Below, piece after piece: positions 29,551 through 38,395 of a DNA stretch of 64,000 bases. The notes below the pieces were generated by a model. That model made no database searches. It was given only the letters and a program-made list of their open reading frames with translations, and had not been told where the DNA came from. Numbering within the stretch: position 1 is the stretch's first letter; every line of letters starts with the position of its first letter. The position numbers and the translations under genes are program-made. Source of the stretch: a virus; the IMG/VR virus record IMGVR_UViG_3300048835_000830, positions 102,639 to 166,638 of that record. One strand, written 5' to 3'.

Positions 29551-31422
29551 TTATCCCCGATAAGCGTTAAGGAGCGTCGTGTTTATTGATTGTTGCTGAG
29601 AGATGAGTTCGCTCTGGGCGGAGAGCTTGTCTTTGACGACCTGATGGATGTCCTCATCGATGGAGGGCGACTTTGAATACTGGCGCTTTGCCAAAAGATA
29701 ATAAACGAACATGGCATGCTGCTGACCCCCTCTTTCGATGCGCTTGACGCACTGGTAGTTGTTTTCTGCCGAATAGCTTTGCGAATAAAAGATCATGTAG
29801 TGAGCGTTTACGAACGTGATCCCGTGAGCGGCGGACTTCGGGTGAAGCACCGCGAGCCGGATGGCGGGATCGTTTATGAAGGCTTTGACGTTGGCGAGGT
29901 TTTGCGCCCCGCTGTTGCCGCCGTAGACGGAAACAATTCCATGCTTCTTATACCGCCGAACGATCTCTTCTATTTCATAGACATACTCGGCATAGATAAT
30001 GACCTTTTTGCTTGAGTCGATTTCCTCGTCGATCAGCACGTCAAGCGCCTCCATCTTTGGATTGACGGCAAGCGGGTGCACTGTGTCGGTCTGATCGATG
30101 AGAAAGCCGCCGGTTATCTGGCGGAGTTTCATGATGGCATGAAGCTTCTGGTCCACTGAAATGAATTCGTCGTTGACGATGGTGCTGAGGCTTTTGCGCA
30201 TCTCCTCGTAGTGGAGCTCCTGCTTTTTATCCATCGGTACCTTGCGGATGATGGTTGTCAGAGGAGGCAGGTCCTTCAGGTGCTCCCTAAGCTCCGCCCT
30301 AAAGACGTAGGGGTTTATGATGGAGGCCACTTTCTCGGCGGAGCCCTTCAGTTGAACCCACTTTTTCATTTCAATGGGCTCTTTCGCAGGCATCCCTGGA
30401 AGGGACGGGCTGCGCTCGCGCGAGCCCACGTAGACCTGGTCCATGAAGGTCGTTCTGAAGTCGTGAAAGTTCGGCTCCAGTAGAAAGCCGTTCGGATCGA
30501 TAAAATAAAACTGGCCCCACAGCCCCTCGATGCCATTGCTGGCCGGTGTTCCCGACATGATCACGCGCCAGCTGGCTTTGGCTGCGACCCGAAGAAGGGA
30601 TTTGCCGATCTTGCCGGATTTGGAGAGCTCGCCGTGATAGCCCTGAAGAACCGTGCTCTCGTCGACCACGACCTTCTCAAACTCCTTCGCCACTAGCTCC
30701 TCTTCGAGTACGGGAACCCCTTCGTGGTTGATGACGTAAACGTCAGCCTCCTCCGCCAGGAGCTTTCGGAGCTTTTCCTTTCTCTTCGTGCCTGGCGGCA
30801 GCCAGAGCATGACGACCTTAAGGTTTGTGAATTTTTTCGCATCCTCAAGCCAGCCCGTTTCGAGGGTCATAAGCTTGCCGCAGATGAGCGTTTTGCCCCG
30901 CCCGACGGTTCCAGCATTGATCTGGATCTCGGTTGAGACAAGGACCATGTACGTCTTTCCAAGGCCGCAGTCGGCGAAAAGCCCGGCTGCGCGCATGTTT
31001 AAAAGGAAGACGATGGCTTGATGCTGGTAGAGCCCGCGGGGTGGGCATTTGAAGGGAAGAGGCTCGGGCGATGGGTCCTGCTTGATGCGAAGCGCAGCGG
31101 CGCGCATCGCCCGAAACTCTTCAAATTTTGATCGAATCTCATTCAATTTTTCGCGGCCGCCTGACACCTCGAAGTCGCCAAACTGCTTTTTGAGCCGAAA
31201 GAGGTTCTGGCCGGAAAACGTCATTACGAACATTTTCCGCTTCTCGGAGAACCGCGCGTAGGCACCGACCGAGCGCCAGTAAACGCGGATCGCCTCGAAG
31301 GGGTCCCATTTCTCTTTTTCCGTTTCGTCCAGATCTTCGTAGGCTTTTTGCAGTTCGGGCGGAAGGATTTTGTCCCAGTGAAGAAGGATGGCATCTTTCC
31401 AAAAGGTTACCGAGACCCGCAT
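29551..31422 (-). CDS. SNF2-type (SF2) DNA helicase / translocase
   Basis: A 623-residue protein with SF2 motifs in order: Q-like LYQHQAIVFLL, Walker A DCGLGKT (near residue 165), Walker B VVVDEST (DEST for DExx), motif III SGTPASNG, motif V region AHGITFVNAHY and motif VI QCVKRIERGGQ. The layout resembles phage SNF2 helicases. It lacks an HD domain, so it is not a Cas3. It likely remodels DNA in replication or repair with the adjacent primase-helicase. It ends 4 bp before that gene starts. Confidence 0.8.
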   Translation of the reverse strand: MRVSVTFWKDAILLHWDKILPPELQKAYEDLDETEKEKWDPFEAIRVYWRSVGAYARFSEKRKMFVMTFSGQNLFRLKKQFGDFEVSGGREKLNEIRSKFEEFRAMRAAALRIKQDPSPEPLPFKCPPRGLYQHQAIVFLLNMRAAGLFADCGLGKTYMVLVSTEIQINAGTVGRGKTLICGKLMTLETGWLEDAKKFTNLKVVMLWLPPGTKRKEKLRKLLAEEADVYVINHEGVPVLEEELVAKEFEKVVVDESTVLQGYHGELSKSGKIGKSLLRVAAKASWRVIMSGTPASNGIEGLWGQFYFIDPNGFLLEPNFHDFRTTFMDQVYVGSRERSPSLPGMPAKEPIEMKKWVQLKGSAEKVASIINPYVFRAELREHLKDLPPLTTIIRKVPMDKKQELHYEEMRKSLSTIVNDEFISVDQKLHAIMKLRQITGGFLIDQTDTVHPLAVNPKMEALDVLIDEEIDSSKKVIIYAEYVYEIEEIVRRYKKHGIVSVYGGNSGAQNLANVKAFINDPAIRLAVLHPKSAAHGITFVNAHYMIFYSQSYSAENNYQCVKRIERGGQQHAMFVYYLLAKRQYSKSPSIDEDIHQVVKDKLSAQSELISQQQSINTTLLNAYRG

Positions 31423-31456
31423 TCAAAGCCCTTTCTCGTTTACCGGCAGCCTGCGC

Positions 31457-32107
31457 CTATGAAAGACCGCGACGCGGGTGGTGCATGCACTTTTCAACTG
31501 TGCACTCATCGCATAAGGAGGGGTCTCCCTCGGAGCGGACCTGCGCGCTTTCGCTGTAGCTGACGCAATGATTGCATAGATTGGTGATAGTTCCCGAGTA
31601 TGCCCTCTTCACTTCTGTCAGGCAATGGGACGTTATGCTGCACCCTTCGCAGATGCCCTTGGGCTTTTCATGATAGTGTACCGAAGAAATCGGAACGGGG
31701 CGCCTTTCAGCGATGCACCCCTGGTAAAAGTATATATCCCTTGATTTTACTGGCTTGACATTTTCCTGGAGTTCGCGCAGGCATCGCACCGGGATCGATT
31801 GACCGCCCGGGGCGCAGTGCTCCATATTGAGGCATAAATCCCAGCCTGAGCACTTTTCGTGGGTGGTAACTTCGTACTGCCTTTCGTCGAGCCCCCTTTC
31901 AATCTCAAAATGAAAAAGACGGCCCCCAAATTCAAGGCCGTCTTCTGTGGTCTGCATCCATTTAAAGGTCGCCGCTAATATTGTTGGCAGCCAGCGCTCC
32001 GGAATAACCTCAGGTGGGCACCCGTCCGCCAGCAGTTGCTGTCGCACCCCCGCCAGGACTTTCAGAGGCGGAAAATACCTGTCCAGCCTCTCCTGTTTTT
32101 CCATCAT
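31457..32107 (-). CDS. Cys-rich protein with several zinc-binding clusters
   Basis: A 216-residue protein. The C-terminal 150 residues carry about 16 Cys in CxxC or CxnC pairs (CSGWDLC, CEGCSITSHC, CNHC, CDECTVEKCMHH). This suggests two or three structural zinc sites or an Fe-S cluster. GGGAGGAAG precedes the ATG at 32107, and the gene overlaps the upstream gene by 98 bp. No family recognised. Confidence 0.55.
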   Translation of the reverse strand: MMEKQERLDRYFPPLKVLAGVRQQLLADGCPPEVIPERWLPTILAATFKWMQTTEDGLEFGGRLFHFEIERGLDERQYEVTTHEKCSGWDLCLNMEHCAPGGQSIPVRCLRELQENVKPVKSRDIYFYQGCIAERRPVPISSVHYHEKPKGICEGCSITSHCLTEVKRAYSGTITNLCNHCVSYSESAQVRSEGDPSLCDECTVEKCMHHPRRGLS

Positions 32108-32549
32108 CGTATAAACTTCCTCCCGCTTTAATGTACTGGTCTATGGTTTCGGCAAGTTTTCCTATCGCTCGTGCTGAGGCGACAATTCTTTTGAGTCTTG
32201 GCCCATCAATTCTCGAGTGAAGGGCGTGGCTCAGGATGAGATGAGCATCGAACAGCGCGGCGGCCAGAACCTCGGGCTCCGCCTCACGCACGAAGTTTGT
32301 CAGATCATCGCGTGCCTCTGCAATTCTCTTCAAGGCCTCCGCTGGGGACTGCTGTCCGGGCTTGAGGTCGCCGAGTTTAATGGCATCGTCCTTTTGAAAG
32401 GCGAGATAGTCCGGGCACTCGAAAAATCTGGAGGCCGGCTTTTTCTCAGCTGAAAGAGACGTTTGGCAGTGTGGGCATTTTAGGGGCCTCGGATCGGGCA
32501 AAGCCTCTTCGCATCGCGGACAGAGCTTGACTGGAGTAGCGGTTGCCAT
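32010..32549 (-). CDS. Double zinc-ribbon protein
   Basis: A 179-residue protein whose first 30 residues hold CPRCEE and CPHCQT, a zinc ribbon, followed by a helical region (AEALKRIAEARDDLTNFV, then a helix bundle ILSHALHSRIDGPRLKRIVASARAI) and a Gly/Thr-rich tail. I start at the ATG at 32549, 35 nt past the TATAAG element; the frame opens at 32618 across the promoter. It heads the leftward replication operon. Confidence 0.6.
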   Translation of the reverse strand: MATATPVKLCPRCEEALPDPRPLKCPHCQTSLSAEKKPASRFFECPDYLAFQKDDAIKLGDLKPGQQSPAEALKRIAEARDDLTNFVREAEPEVLAAALFDAHLILSHALHSRIDGPRLKRIVASARAIGKLAETIDQYIKAGGSLYDDGKTGEAGQVFSASESPGGGATATAGGRVPT

Positions 32550-32583
32550 TGGGGACCTCATGCTGTAGGATTTCTGACAAACT

Positions 32584-32591
32584 CTTATACC
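32584..32591 (-). promoter_or_regulatory. Promoter-like element GGTATAAG (copy 4)
   Basis: Minus-strand GGTATAAGAGTTTGT located 35 nt before the start at 32549, the same distance as for copy 1. It sits in the 57-bp divergent gap between the leftward early-type and rightward virion-type genes. Confidence 0.55.
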
Positions 32592-32606
32592 ATGCGGAGC
32601 GATTTT

Positions 32607-33308
32607 ATGAAGACTCACGGGTCAAGCCGGAGCAGAATTTCCGGCTCTTTTGGCATTCCTGACCAGATGAAGGAAGCGCATAAGTCTTTCGTCGAGAAAC
32701 GCGACTCTCAAAATATGCCGCCCGACGCTGAAGGCGAAGATGAAGGCGAGGAGCAGGAGGCGGAAGAGGGCGAGGCTCAAAGCGAGGAGCCGGAAACCGC
32801 CAAGGAGACAAAATCGCAGGACCCGCTTGATTTTACGCGCATGTCGCCCCGCAAGGCTCTTGCCAGCGTCGGCATTACGATGACCGATGAGGACTTTCAT
32901 AGCGTTCTCTATCGCGGCTTCGTCGAAAAAAACGTGGAGCTGACGCCGGCTCTCGGCTCAGTCAAGCCCATGGTGGCCAAGATCAAAACCCTCACCCCTG
33001 ACGAATATAATACGGTCGACGAGCTTGTGGCCGAGGACATTGAAAGCATCAAAGGCACGACCGCCGGCTTTCAGGTGCGGCGCGAGCTTTGGACCGTGGC
33101 CTTTGCCGTCATTGAAATCAACGGCCGCGAGATCGCCAAGGTCAAGCGAAGCAAGGATGGCGAAGCCGATATCAAGGAGCTTGCACGCGAGCGGCAGAAG
33201 ATGCTGAAGCAGCTTTCGCCGGCCGTCATCAACAAGATCATACGCACGGTTCAGGTGATGGGGTGGGCGATCGCTGCGATCGTCGAGGACCCCAAGGCAA
33301 ATTTTTAA
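32607..33308 (+). CDS. Tail assembly chaperone, short form
   Basis: A 233-residue protein just upstream of the tape-measure gene, the usual place for a gpG-like tail chaperone. The N-terminal 75 residues are acidic and disordered; the folded part starts at DPLDFTRMSPRKAL. The reading frame ends in GCA AAT TTT TAA with a slippery A AAT TTT in frame, so a share of ribosomes shifts to the next frame. I use the ATG at 32607 (GGAG 8 nt upstream) rather than 32592. First gene of the rightward operon. It would coat and hold the tape measure during tail assembly. Confidence 0.7.
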   Translation: MKTHGSSRSRISGSFGIPDQMKEAHKSFVEKRDSQNMPPDAEGEDEGEEQEAEEGEAQSEEPETAKETKSQDPLDFTRMSPRKALASVGITMTDEDFHSVLYRGFVEKNVELTPALGSVKPMVAKIKTLTPDEYNTVDELVAEDIESIKGTTAGFQVRRELWTVAFAVIEINGREIAKVKRSKDGEADIKELARERQKMLKQLSPAVINKIIRTVQVMGWAIAAIVEDPKANF

Positions 33309-33337
33309 AAAGAGCCCTCCAGACTCCGCGCGGGCTC
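33299..33337 (+). promoter_or_regulatory. Programmed -1 ribosomal frameshift signal
   Basis: Slippery heptamer A-AAT-TTT at 33299-33305 in the zero frame, directly before the TAA stop at 33306. After a 6-nt gap, GAGCCC (33312-33317) pairs with GGGCTC (33332-33337). Slippery site, spacer and stem-loop are all in the usual arrangement. Confidence 0.8.
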
Positions 33338-33721
33338 GCACGATTGGAGTTCGCTTATCGGGGGCTCAAAATTCCATACGGCAGCACCGATGAAAGTCTT
33401 GCGATGCTTGCCCACGACAGAGAGCAGCAGATCCGCTTTTACAGCGTTCTCTCGGTCGTCAGTGCTATTATATCGACAGGCAATAAAATCATTCAGACCC
33501 TCGCCAACCAGCCCGGCGACGACAAGGCTGGCAAGCAGATGGGTGAAGTTATGTCAGCGCTCCGGCAGCTTCTTTTGCCCGAAGACAGTTTCGAGGCAGA
33601 GAAGAAAATCAACCGGATCAAGGAAACGCTGGAAAGAGAAGTGGCGAAAGGCCCGATAAGCATTCGTCCGCAGTCCGGCAAGAAAAGAAAGCGTGCGCTG
33701 GCCAAAAAAAGTCAGGAGTAG
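33299..33721 (+). CDS. Frameshift extension of the tail assembly chaperone (gpGT-like)
   Basis: Reached by a -1 slip at 33299-33305. It adds about 139 residues (LKRALQTPRGLARLEFAYRGL...) to the short form: a helical domain and a Lys-rich tail (GKKRKRALAKK). The frame has no good start of its own; the ATG at 33263 lies inside the upstream gene without a ribosome site. The G/GT ratio is a fixed feature of tail assembly in many phages. It ends 3 bp before the tape-measure start. Confidence 0.7.
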   Translation, partial: KFLKRALQTPRGLARLEFAYRGLKIPYGSTDESLAMLAHDREQQIRFYSVLSVVSAIISTGNKIIQTLANQPGDDKAGKQMGEVMSALRQLLLPEDSFEAEKKINRIKETLEREVAKGPISIRPQSGKKRKRALAKKSQE

Positions 33722-33724
33722 CCC

Positions 33725-36700
33725 ATGCCCTACGGCGACCCATCCCTCTATTACGGCAATCAATCGCCTGATGAAATGCAAATGTATGGCAACGAGCAGG
33801 CGAATTTCACGGGCATGCGGGCGTCCTATGGGGACATCCCTGCCTACATGATGACCGGTGCAGGCACGGTCGCCGGCGGGGCCTATGGCGGCGTTCGCAA
33901 TATGTTCTCGGATCTCGGCGGCATGATAAGGCCTGTAACCTACACCCCGCCCGCCCGGGTCAACGTCGGCTACTACGGTCAGGCGGTCCAGCAGACCGGC
34001 TTTTTCCGTGGGCTTACGGGGACGATGGGGTTCAATGATGCGCCCAGGGGGGCCTACTCCTATGACTACGGCCTTCGCCAGGCCTCCGATTTCGGGGAAA
34101 GGGTCGGTGGCGGCCTGATGGCCGGAGCCACCACGGGGCTCGGGCTGGCCGTAGGAGCCACGGCGGGTTCTGCGGTGGCCGGGGCAGCCGGTGGCTTTCT
34201 CGGATCGGCCCTGGGGCCGGTAGGCTCAGCTGCGGGGCGTTTTATGGGGGCAGCCTTTGGAGGGTATGCCCTCGGCCTTGCCGGGGCGGATTACATCAAT
34301 GACGCCCTGGCGCAAAGGCGTCAGATCAGCAATTATCTGGAATCGACATCCTTTCGCTACGTTGGCGCAGGCAGTCCCATGGCTGACCCGCGGACCGGCA
34401 GCGGCATGAGCATCGGCAGCCGACAGCGTGCGGTTGAGATGATCCGCGGCATGGATATCGCTGACCCCACCCTCGCAACCGAGGACCTTAGCCGGATACT
34501 CGAGCAGGGCACACAGCTCGGCATGTTCCAGGGTGCCAACACCATGGACAACTTCAAAAAGAAATTCAAAGACCTCGTCGATAGCGTGAAGACCGTCACC
34601 AAGGTCTTTCAGACGACCCTCGAAGATGGCATGAAAATCATAAAGGACTTCAAAGGCATTGGCGTCGAGGCGGCCGGCGTCCCGCAGCTTGCGCAGATGT
34701 CGGACGCGATAGGTCGCGCCACGGGAAGGACGGCCCAGGAGGTCATGGGGCTCGGTCTTCAGGGCGCTGAGATGTTTCGTGGCACCGGCGTTCAGATGTC
34801 GATTGGCTATCAGGCGAGCGTGATGAACCTCGCCTCTGTACGGGCTTCGCGGGATGCCCAGCTCTTATCGCAGGAGGCCGTCAGCCAGGCAGGTGGTGAG
34901 GAGGCTCTCGCCGCGCGCATGACGGCGAGCGGGCTGCAGTTCGCGCAGTCGGCTCTTGGTCGCGGTTTCGCCGCCACCTTCTTTGGCAAGGGAGGCTTTA
35001 ACCAGAGCGCCTTCCGTGAGGCCATGATGGGCGGCAATTTCAACTATAACGACCTTGCCCTCCAGGCGACGAAAAACATCGGAACGCCGGAAGCCCTCAT
35101 TGCCTACCAGGCCAATCAGGAGAAGTTTCTCTCAAAGGCCGGTTCCGAAATGGGCGGCATGGGCCTTCAGATGATGCAGAACATGGAGGCCATGTCGAGA
35201 GCCACTTACATGGTGCAGTCGGGCGCAACGAGAAACATGCAGGATGCGCTCCGCTTTAGCTTCCAGGAGATGGGGATGAGCAACCCCGAGATCGAAACGC
35301 GCATTGCGAGCATGAAGAACGCGCAAGGCGAGTTCGACGCGCGTCAGGCAGGGGCACAGGCCACGCGGCTTCGGACGCTCGAAGAGGAGGCGCAGTCCAA
35401 CTTCCTTCTTTTCCGCGCCAAGGACCGGGTGTCCGATGCCGTGAAGAGTGTGGCGGATCAGGTCGTGGCTCCGATGAGCAACTACATTGACCGCATGCAG
35501 GAACGGACGATGGACTTTTATCAGCGCCAGACGGTTGGCATCGTGCGCGCTGATGTCAGCGGGGTCGATTACACCTCGTTTGCGGGAACGGCTGAGCTTG
35601 ACCCAAGAACTCCGCGCCGGCAGCGCCGTGCCCTTGATATCGATCAGGGCGGCGCCTTTCTTTCAAAGTCAGCAGGTGAAAAACTCGCCGACGCCCTGGA
35701 GGATGGGCTTCTTCGGGACTTCGGTCTTGAAGCAAAAACTCTTGGGCAGTCCGAGACGGCAACGGCTGAGCAGCTCATTATCGACAAAGGGACCTTCGGT
35801 TCAAAAACCGTGGTGCAAAGGGCCGAGCTTGAAAGAGCCGTGGCTGCTTCGCGGAACGCCCTCATGACTGTCTCCGAAGCTCAAAAGATGAAGGATGAGG
35901 GCCAGCTTAAAAACGTGGAGCCCGGCCTTGCCAGTGCTCTTCGGCAAAGAAAGGTGAGCTCCTACTCGAACGTCAACCAGATCGCGCAGGCGACCTACGG
36001 GAAGGACTTTTCCAAGCTTTCAAGGCAGGAGTACGCGGGCCTTCTTCTTGAAGCGCAGGCATTCCCGCAAATGAAAGAGACTCTTGAAAACGCGAGACGG
36101 GGCGCCATTTCCCTTCAAACGGTCGATAGCGCAGTCGCGGTCGAGGAGCATACGCAGAATCTCCGCGACATTGAAGAGGCAAGGACGACCGCCACCGGGA
36201 GGCTGGGCTTTGAGTTCTCACCCGAAGCTTTCAACCTCGTCTCTCTTGCAAGAGCCAAAAAGGATAGTGACCCGAAAGAGTCCGAGCGGCTTTTGGATCA
36301 GGCGATGCGCGTTCAAAGCGCCGAGGCCCAGCGGCAGGGGGTTTTCAACAACCAAACCTCGGGCCAGATATCCCAGGCCTTGGCGCGTTTCATGCGGGAT
36401 GACAGCTTTGTCCGCGAGGCTGGTATCGTGCAGAGGGCTGCCGGCGAGATCGCGCGAACCCAGGTGCGTCGCGGTATGGAAACGCTCGCCGGATCGCTCG
36501 ACATCGACCTCAAAACGAGCCAGATGGCCCTTCCCGATCAAGAGCGCGCTCGTGCGACACTGACCCGTCTTCAGTCGGCCAGGCCTCAGGATCTCGTCGA
36601 TCTTCCGGAAGATGACGTGAAGCTTCTGCGCGAAACCAATACAGGACGCGCGCTTCTTCAGCAGCGTGACGTCCAAAAACGCATTATGGACCTTCAGGAA

Positions 36701-37027
36701 AGTCAGGCTATACAGGCAGCCGAGAGTCCAGAAAAGAGAAAAGAGCTTTTCAAAAAAGGCATGAAAAATCTCCCCGGCGTGAGCGAAGAGCAGATTGCCC
36801 GGCTCGCCGACACCTTTACAGGCAAGGGAGGCGCGGCTGCTGCAGCCGAGCAGGCCTTCACTCAGTTCACCTCGCAGCTGGCCGGTGACGTGGTCACGGC
36901 AGCACCTGCTGGCGGCCTTCGTGAAACAGAGAAGGGTACCGGCGAGGAGCAGATGCAGCTTCAGATGAACATCAACCTTCAAATTCTCACAGCGCTCCAG
37001 GCGCTTTCAGCACAGCTTAGGAGGTAA
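33725..37027 (+). CDS. Tail tape measure-like protein
   Basis: An 1100-residue, mostly helical protein that directly follows the chaperone frameshift pair. Residues 125-190 hold a long hydrophobic Gly/Ala stretch (GLAVGATAGSAVAGAAGGFLG), as in many tape measures where it may enter the host membrane. Long Gln/Glu/Ala-rich helices fill the rest. No lysozyme or peptidase domain is seen. At about 1.5 angstrom per residue the tail would be near 165 nm, an estimate only. Confidence 0.7.
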   Translation: MPYGDPSLYYGNQSPDEMQMYGNEQANFTGMRASYGDIPAYMMTGAGTVAGGAYGGVRNMFSDLGGMIRPVTYTPPARVNVGYYGQAVQQTGFFRGLTGTMGFNDAPRGAYSYDYGLRQASDFGERVGGGLMAGATTGLGLAVGATAGSAVAGAAGGFLGSALGPVGSAAGRFMGAAFGGYALGLAGADYINDALAQRRQISNYLESTSFRYVGAGSPMADPRTGSGMSIGSRQRAVEMIRGMDIADPTLATEDLSRILEQGTQLGMFQGANTMDNFKKKFKDLVDSVKTVTKVFQTTLEDGMKIIKDFKGIGVEAAGVPQLAQMSDAIGRATGRTAQEVMGLGLQGAEMFRGTGVQMSIGYQASVMNLASVRASRDAQLLSQEAVSQAGGEEALAARMTASGLQFAQSALGRGFAATFFGKGGFNQSAFREAMMGGNFNYNDLALQATKNIGTPEALIAYQANQEKFLSKAGSEMGGMGLQMMQNMEAMSRATYMVQSGATRNMQDALRFSFQEMGMSNPEIETRIASMKNAQGEFDARQAGAQATRLRTLEEEAQSNFLLFRAKDRVSDAVKSVADQVVAPMSNYIDRMQERTMDFYQRQTVGIVRADVSGVDYTSFAGTAELDPRTPRRQRRALDIDQGGAFLSKSAGEKLADALEDGLLRDFGLEAKTLGQSETATAEQLIIDKGTFGSKTVVQRAELERAVAASRNALMTVSEAQKMKDEGQLKNVEPGLASALRQRKVSSYSNVNQIAQATYGKDFSKLSRQEYAGLLLEAQAFPQMKETLENARRGAISLQTVDSAVAVEEHTQNLRDIEEARTTATGRLGFEFSPEAFNLVSLARAKKDSDPKESERLLDQAMRVQSAEAQRQGVFNNQTSGQISQALARFMRDDSFVREAGIVQRAAGEIARTQVRRGMETLAGSLDIDLKTSQMALPDQERARATLTRLQSARPQDLVDLPEDDVKLLRETNTGRALLQQRDVQKRIMDLQESQAIQAAESPEKRKELFKKGMKNLPGVSEEQIARLADTFTGKGGAAAAAEQAFTQFTSQLAGDVVTAAPAGGLRETEKGTGEEQMQLQMNINLQILTALQALSAQLRR

Positions 37028-37032
37028 CGGCG

Positions 37033-37251
37033 GTGGAAAAAAAAGAGGTCAATGGCGGCGGAAAAAAGGCTCCTTCCGTAAGCTCATCCGACACCTACGT
37101 ACTCACGGGTATGTCGGACAAGATTTTATCGGAAAACAAAAGCGTCCTCTCGCAGCTGAAGGAGCTGAACCTCGGCTTTCAGGAAAGCCCGATCGCCGAT
37201 GAGTTTCTGCAAAGGCTTAGGCGCGAAGGCACAAGAGGAGGGATGGCATGA
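37033..37251 (+). CDS. Small tail-region protein
   Basis: A 72-residue protein starting at GTG (37033) right after AGGAGG. Low-complexity Gly/Lys N-terminus, then a helix (KSVLSQLKELNLGF). It lies between the tape measure and a structural protein and overlaps the next start by 4 bp. Likely a minor virion or assembly protein; family unknown. Confidence 0.55.
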   Translation: MEKKEVNGGGKKAPSVSSSDTYVLTGMSDKILSENKSVLSQLKELNLGFQESPIADEFLQRLRREGTRGGMA

Positions 37252-37487
37252 GCGAGGTCGTATCGCAGTCATCGTATGTTGTGAGCGCAGATATTGGGCT
37301 TTTTCAGGTTCGCCTTAAAACAGTGGTTGGCTATGACGTCGAGGATATAGTCCAGGATAAGGCATTCTCTCAGGCGCGTGCGGTCCAGATGCTGAACCTT
37401 GGTAAGCAGATCGACCAGGGAAAACCCGTGGCGCAGCGCACGATCAGTTCTGTGTGGCTTAATAACACTGAGGAGCTCGGAACCTGA
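37248..37487 (+). CDS. Small tail-region protein
   Basis: A 79-residue protein with beta strands (YVVSADIGLFQVRLKTVVGYD) and a helix. Overlaps both neighbours (TGATG at its end). It is in the tail module and probably structural or an assembly factor. No family recognised. Confidence 0.55.
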   Translation: MSEVVSQSSYVVSADIGLFQVRLKTVVGYDVEDIVQDKAFSQARAVQMLNLGKQIDQGKPVAQRTISSVWLNNTEELGT

Positions 37488-38389
37488 TGGGACAATTTGC
37501 AGCCTTCGGAACAGACCCCGGGAGTCTTTTGCAGCAGCCTCTTCAGGGGCGCGTCAGTCAGCTTCTGGCAAATGAAGCCAGCCCAGTACGGGAAGTGGAG
37601 AAAAAAGAACTCTTCCCGACGATTGCCACCGGCTCCATCCCCACCGCACCCGTCTCGGAGCCCTTCGAGCAGGTTGCCGATTATTACAGATTCGGTAAGT
37701 TTGCTACGGGAACCGATGGAGTTTACGAGACGCAGCCGCGGACCTTCGATGATCCTGCCGAGGATCAGAGGCCGGCTTCGATAAGGCTTTTCGGACAAAG
37801 GCCAAAGGATAAAAGGCCGTCGGATATCCTGCCGGCCTACACCAAATTCTTCATAGAATCCGTGCAGGAGGCTCATGTCGAGCGCTCCCAGATTGTGGAG
37901 ACCTTTGGTAATTTTTACGTCTTCATGTTTGGCGAGAGGCCTCCCGTCTATTCCTTTTCGGGAAAACTCGTCAACACACGCAATGCCAACTGGCTCTCTG
38001 ATTTCATGTTCATGTACCGCACCTATCTGCGCGGGACAAAGTGCGTGGAGCTCAACAGCCGCCTCATCCTTACCTATGGCGGTCGCCAGATCGAAGGGCT
38101 CATGCTCAATGTGAACACGGCCACCCAGGCCGCCATCGAAGGCTCCGTCGAGTTTTCCTTTCAGGTGGTGGTCTTCGATCGTAAATTCCTTGGCTTTTCC
38201 GACGATTTCGGGTTTGCTACGAGTGACAATCAAAATCTAAAAGCCGACCAGCAGTTTCTTAAGATGCTCAACCAGGTGACGGGCGGGACCACAGGGGCCG
38301 GCAGCTCGCAGCCAGGGGTTTCCTCGGCACAAAGCGCTGTTCGGAAAACCATGGCAGGTGCACCTGCCGTCGGACTTCTCATCGGGTGA
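37487..38389 (+). CDS. Virion structural protein (tail/baseplate region)
   Basis: A 300-residue protein. Its central part (FYVFMFGERPPVYSFSGKLVNT...FMFMYRTYLRGTKCVE) resembles tail or baseplate hub-connecting proteins of large myophages in style, beta rich with conserved aromatic residues. The C-terminal 50 residues are Gly/Ser/Thr-rich. Located between tape measure and hub-like genes. Name not certain. Confidence 0.5.
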   Translation: MGQFAAFGTDPGSLLQQPLQGRVSQLLANEASPVREVEKKELFPTIATGSIPTAPVSEPFEQVADYYRFGKFATGTDGVYETQPRTFDDPAEDQRPASIRLFGQRPKDKRPSDILPAYTKFFIESVQEAHVERSQIVETFGNFYVFMFGERPPVYSFSGKLVNTRNANWLSDFMFMYRTYLRGTKCVELNSRLILTYGGRQIEGLMLNVNTATQAAIEGSVEFSFQVVVFDRKFLGFSDDFGFATSDNQNLKADQQFLKMLNQVTGGTTGAGSSQPGVSSAQSAVRKTMAGAPAVGLLIG

Positions 38390-38395
38390 GGACTC

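Noticed and set aside
29551-31422. Cas3 for the array system
   Set aside because: SNF2-type motifs only, no HD nuclease domain, and 8 kb away in a replication operon.
32165-32190. Stray GAGC-GATAGGAA word on the minus strand, matching the array unit, inside the zinc-ribbon gene
   Set aside because: One such match is expected by chance in a window this size; the stem is only three pairs and no spacer-hairpin follows.
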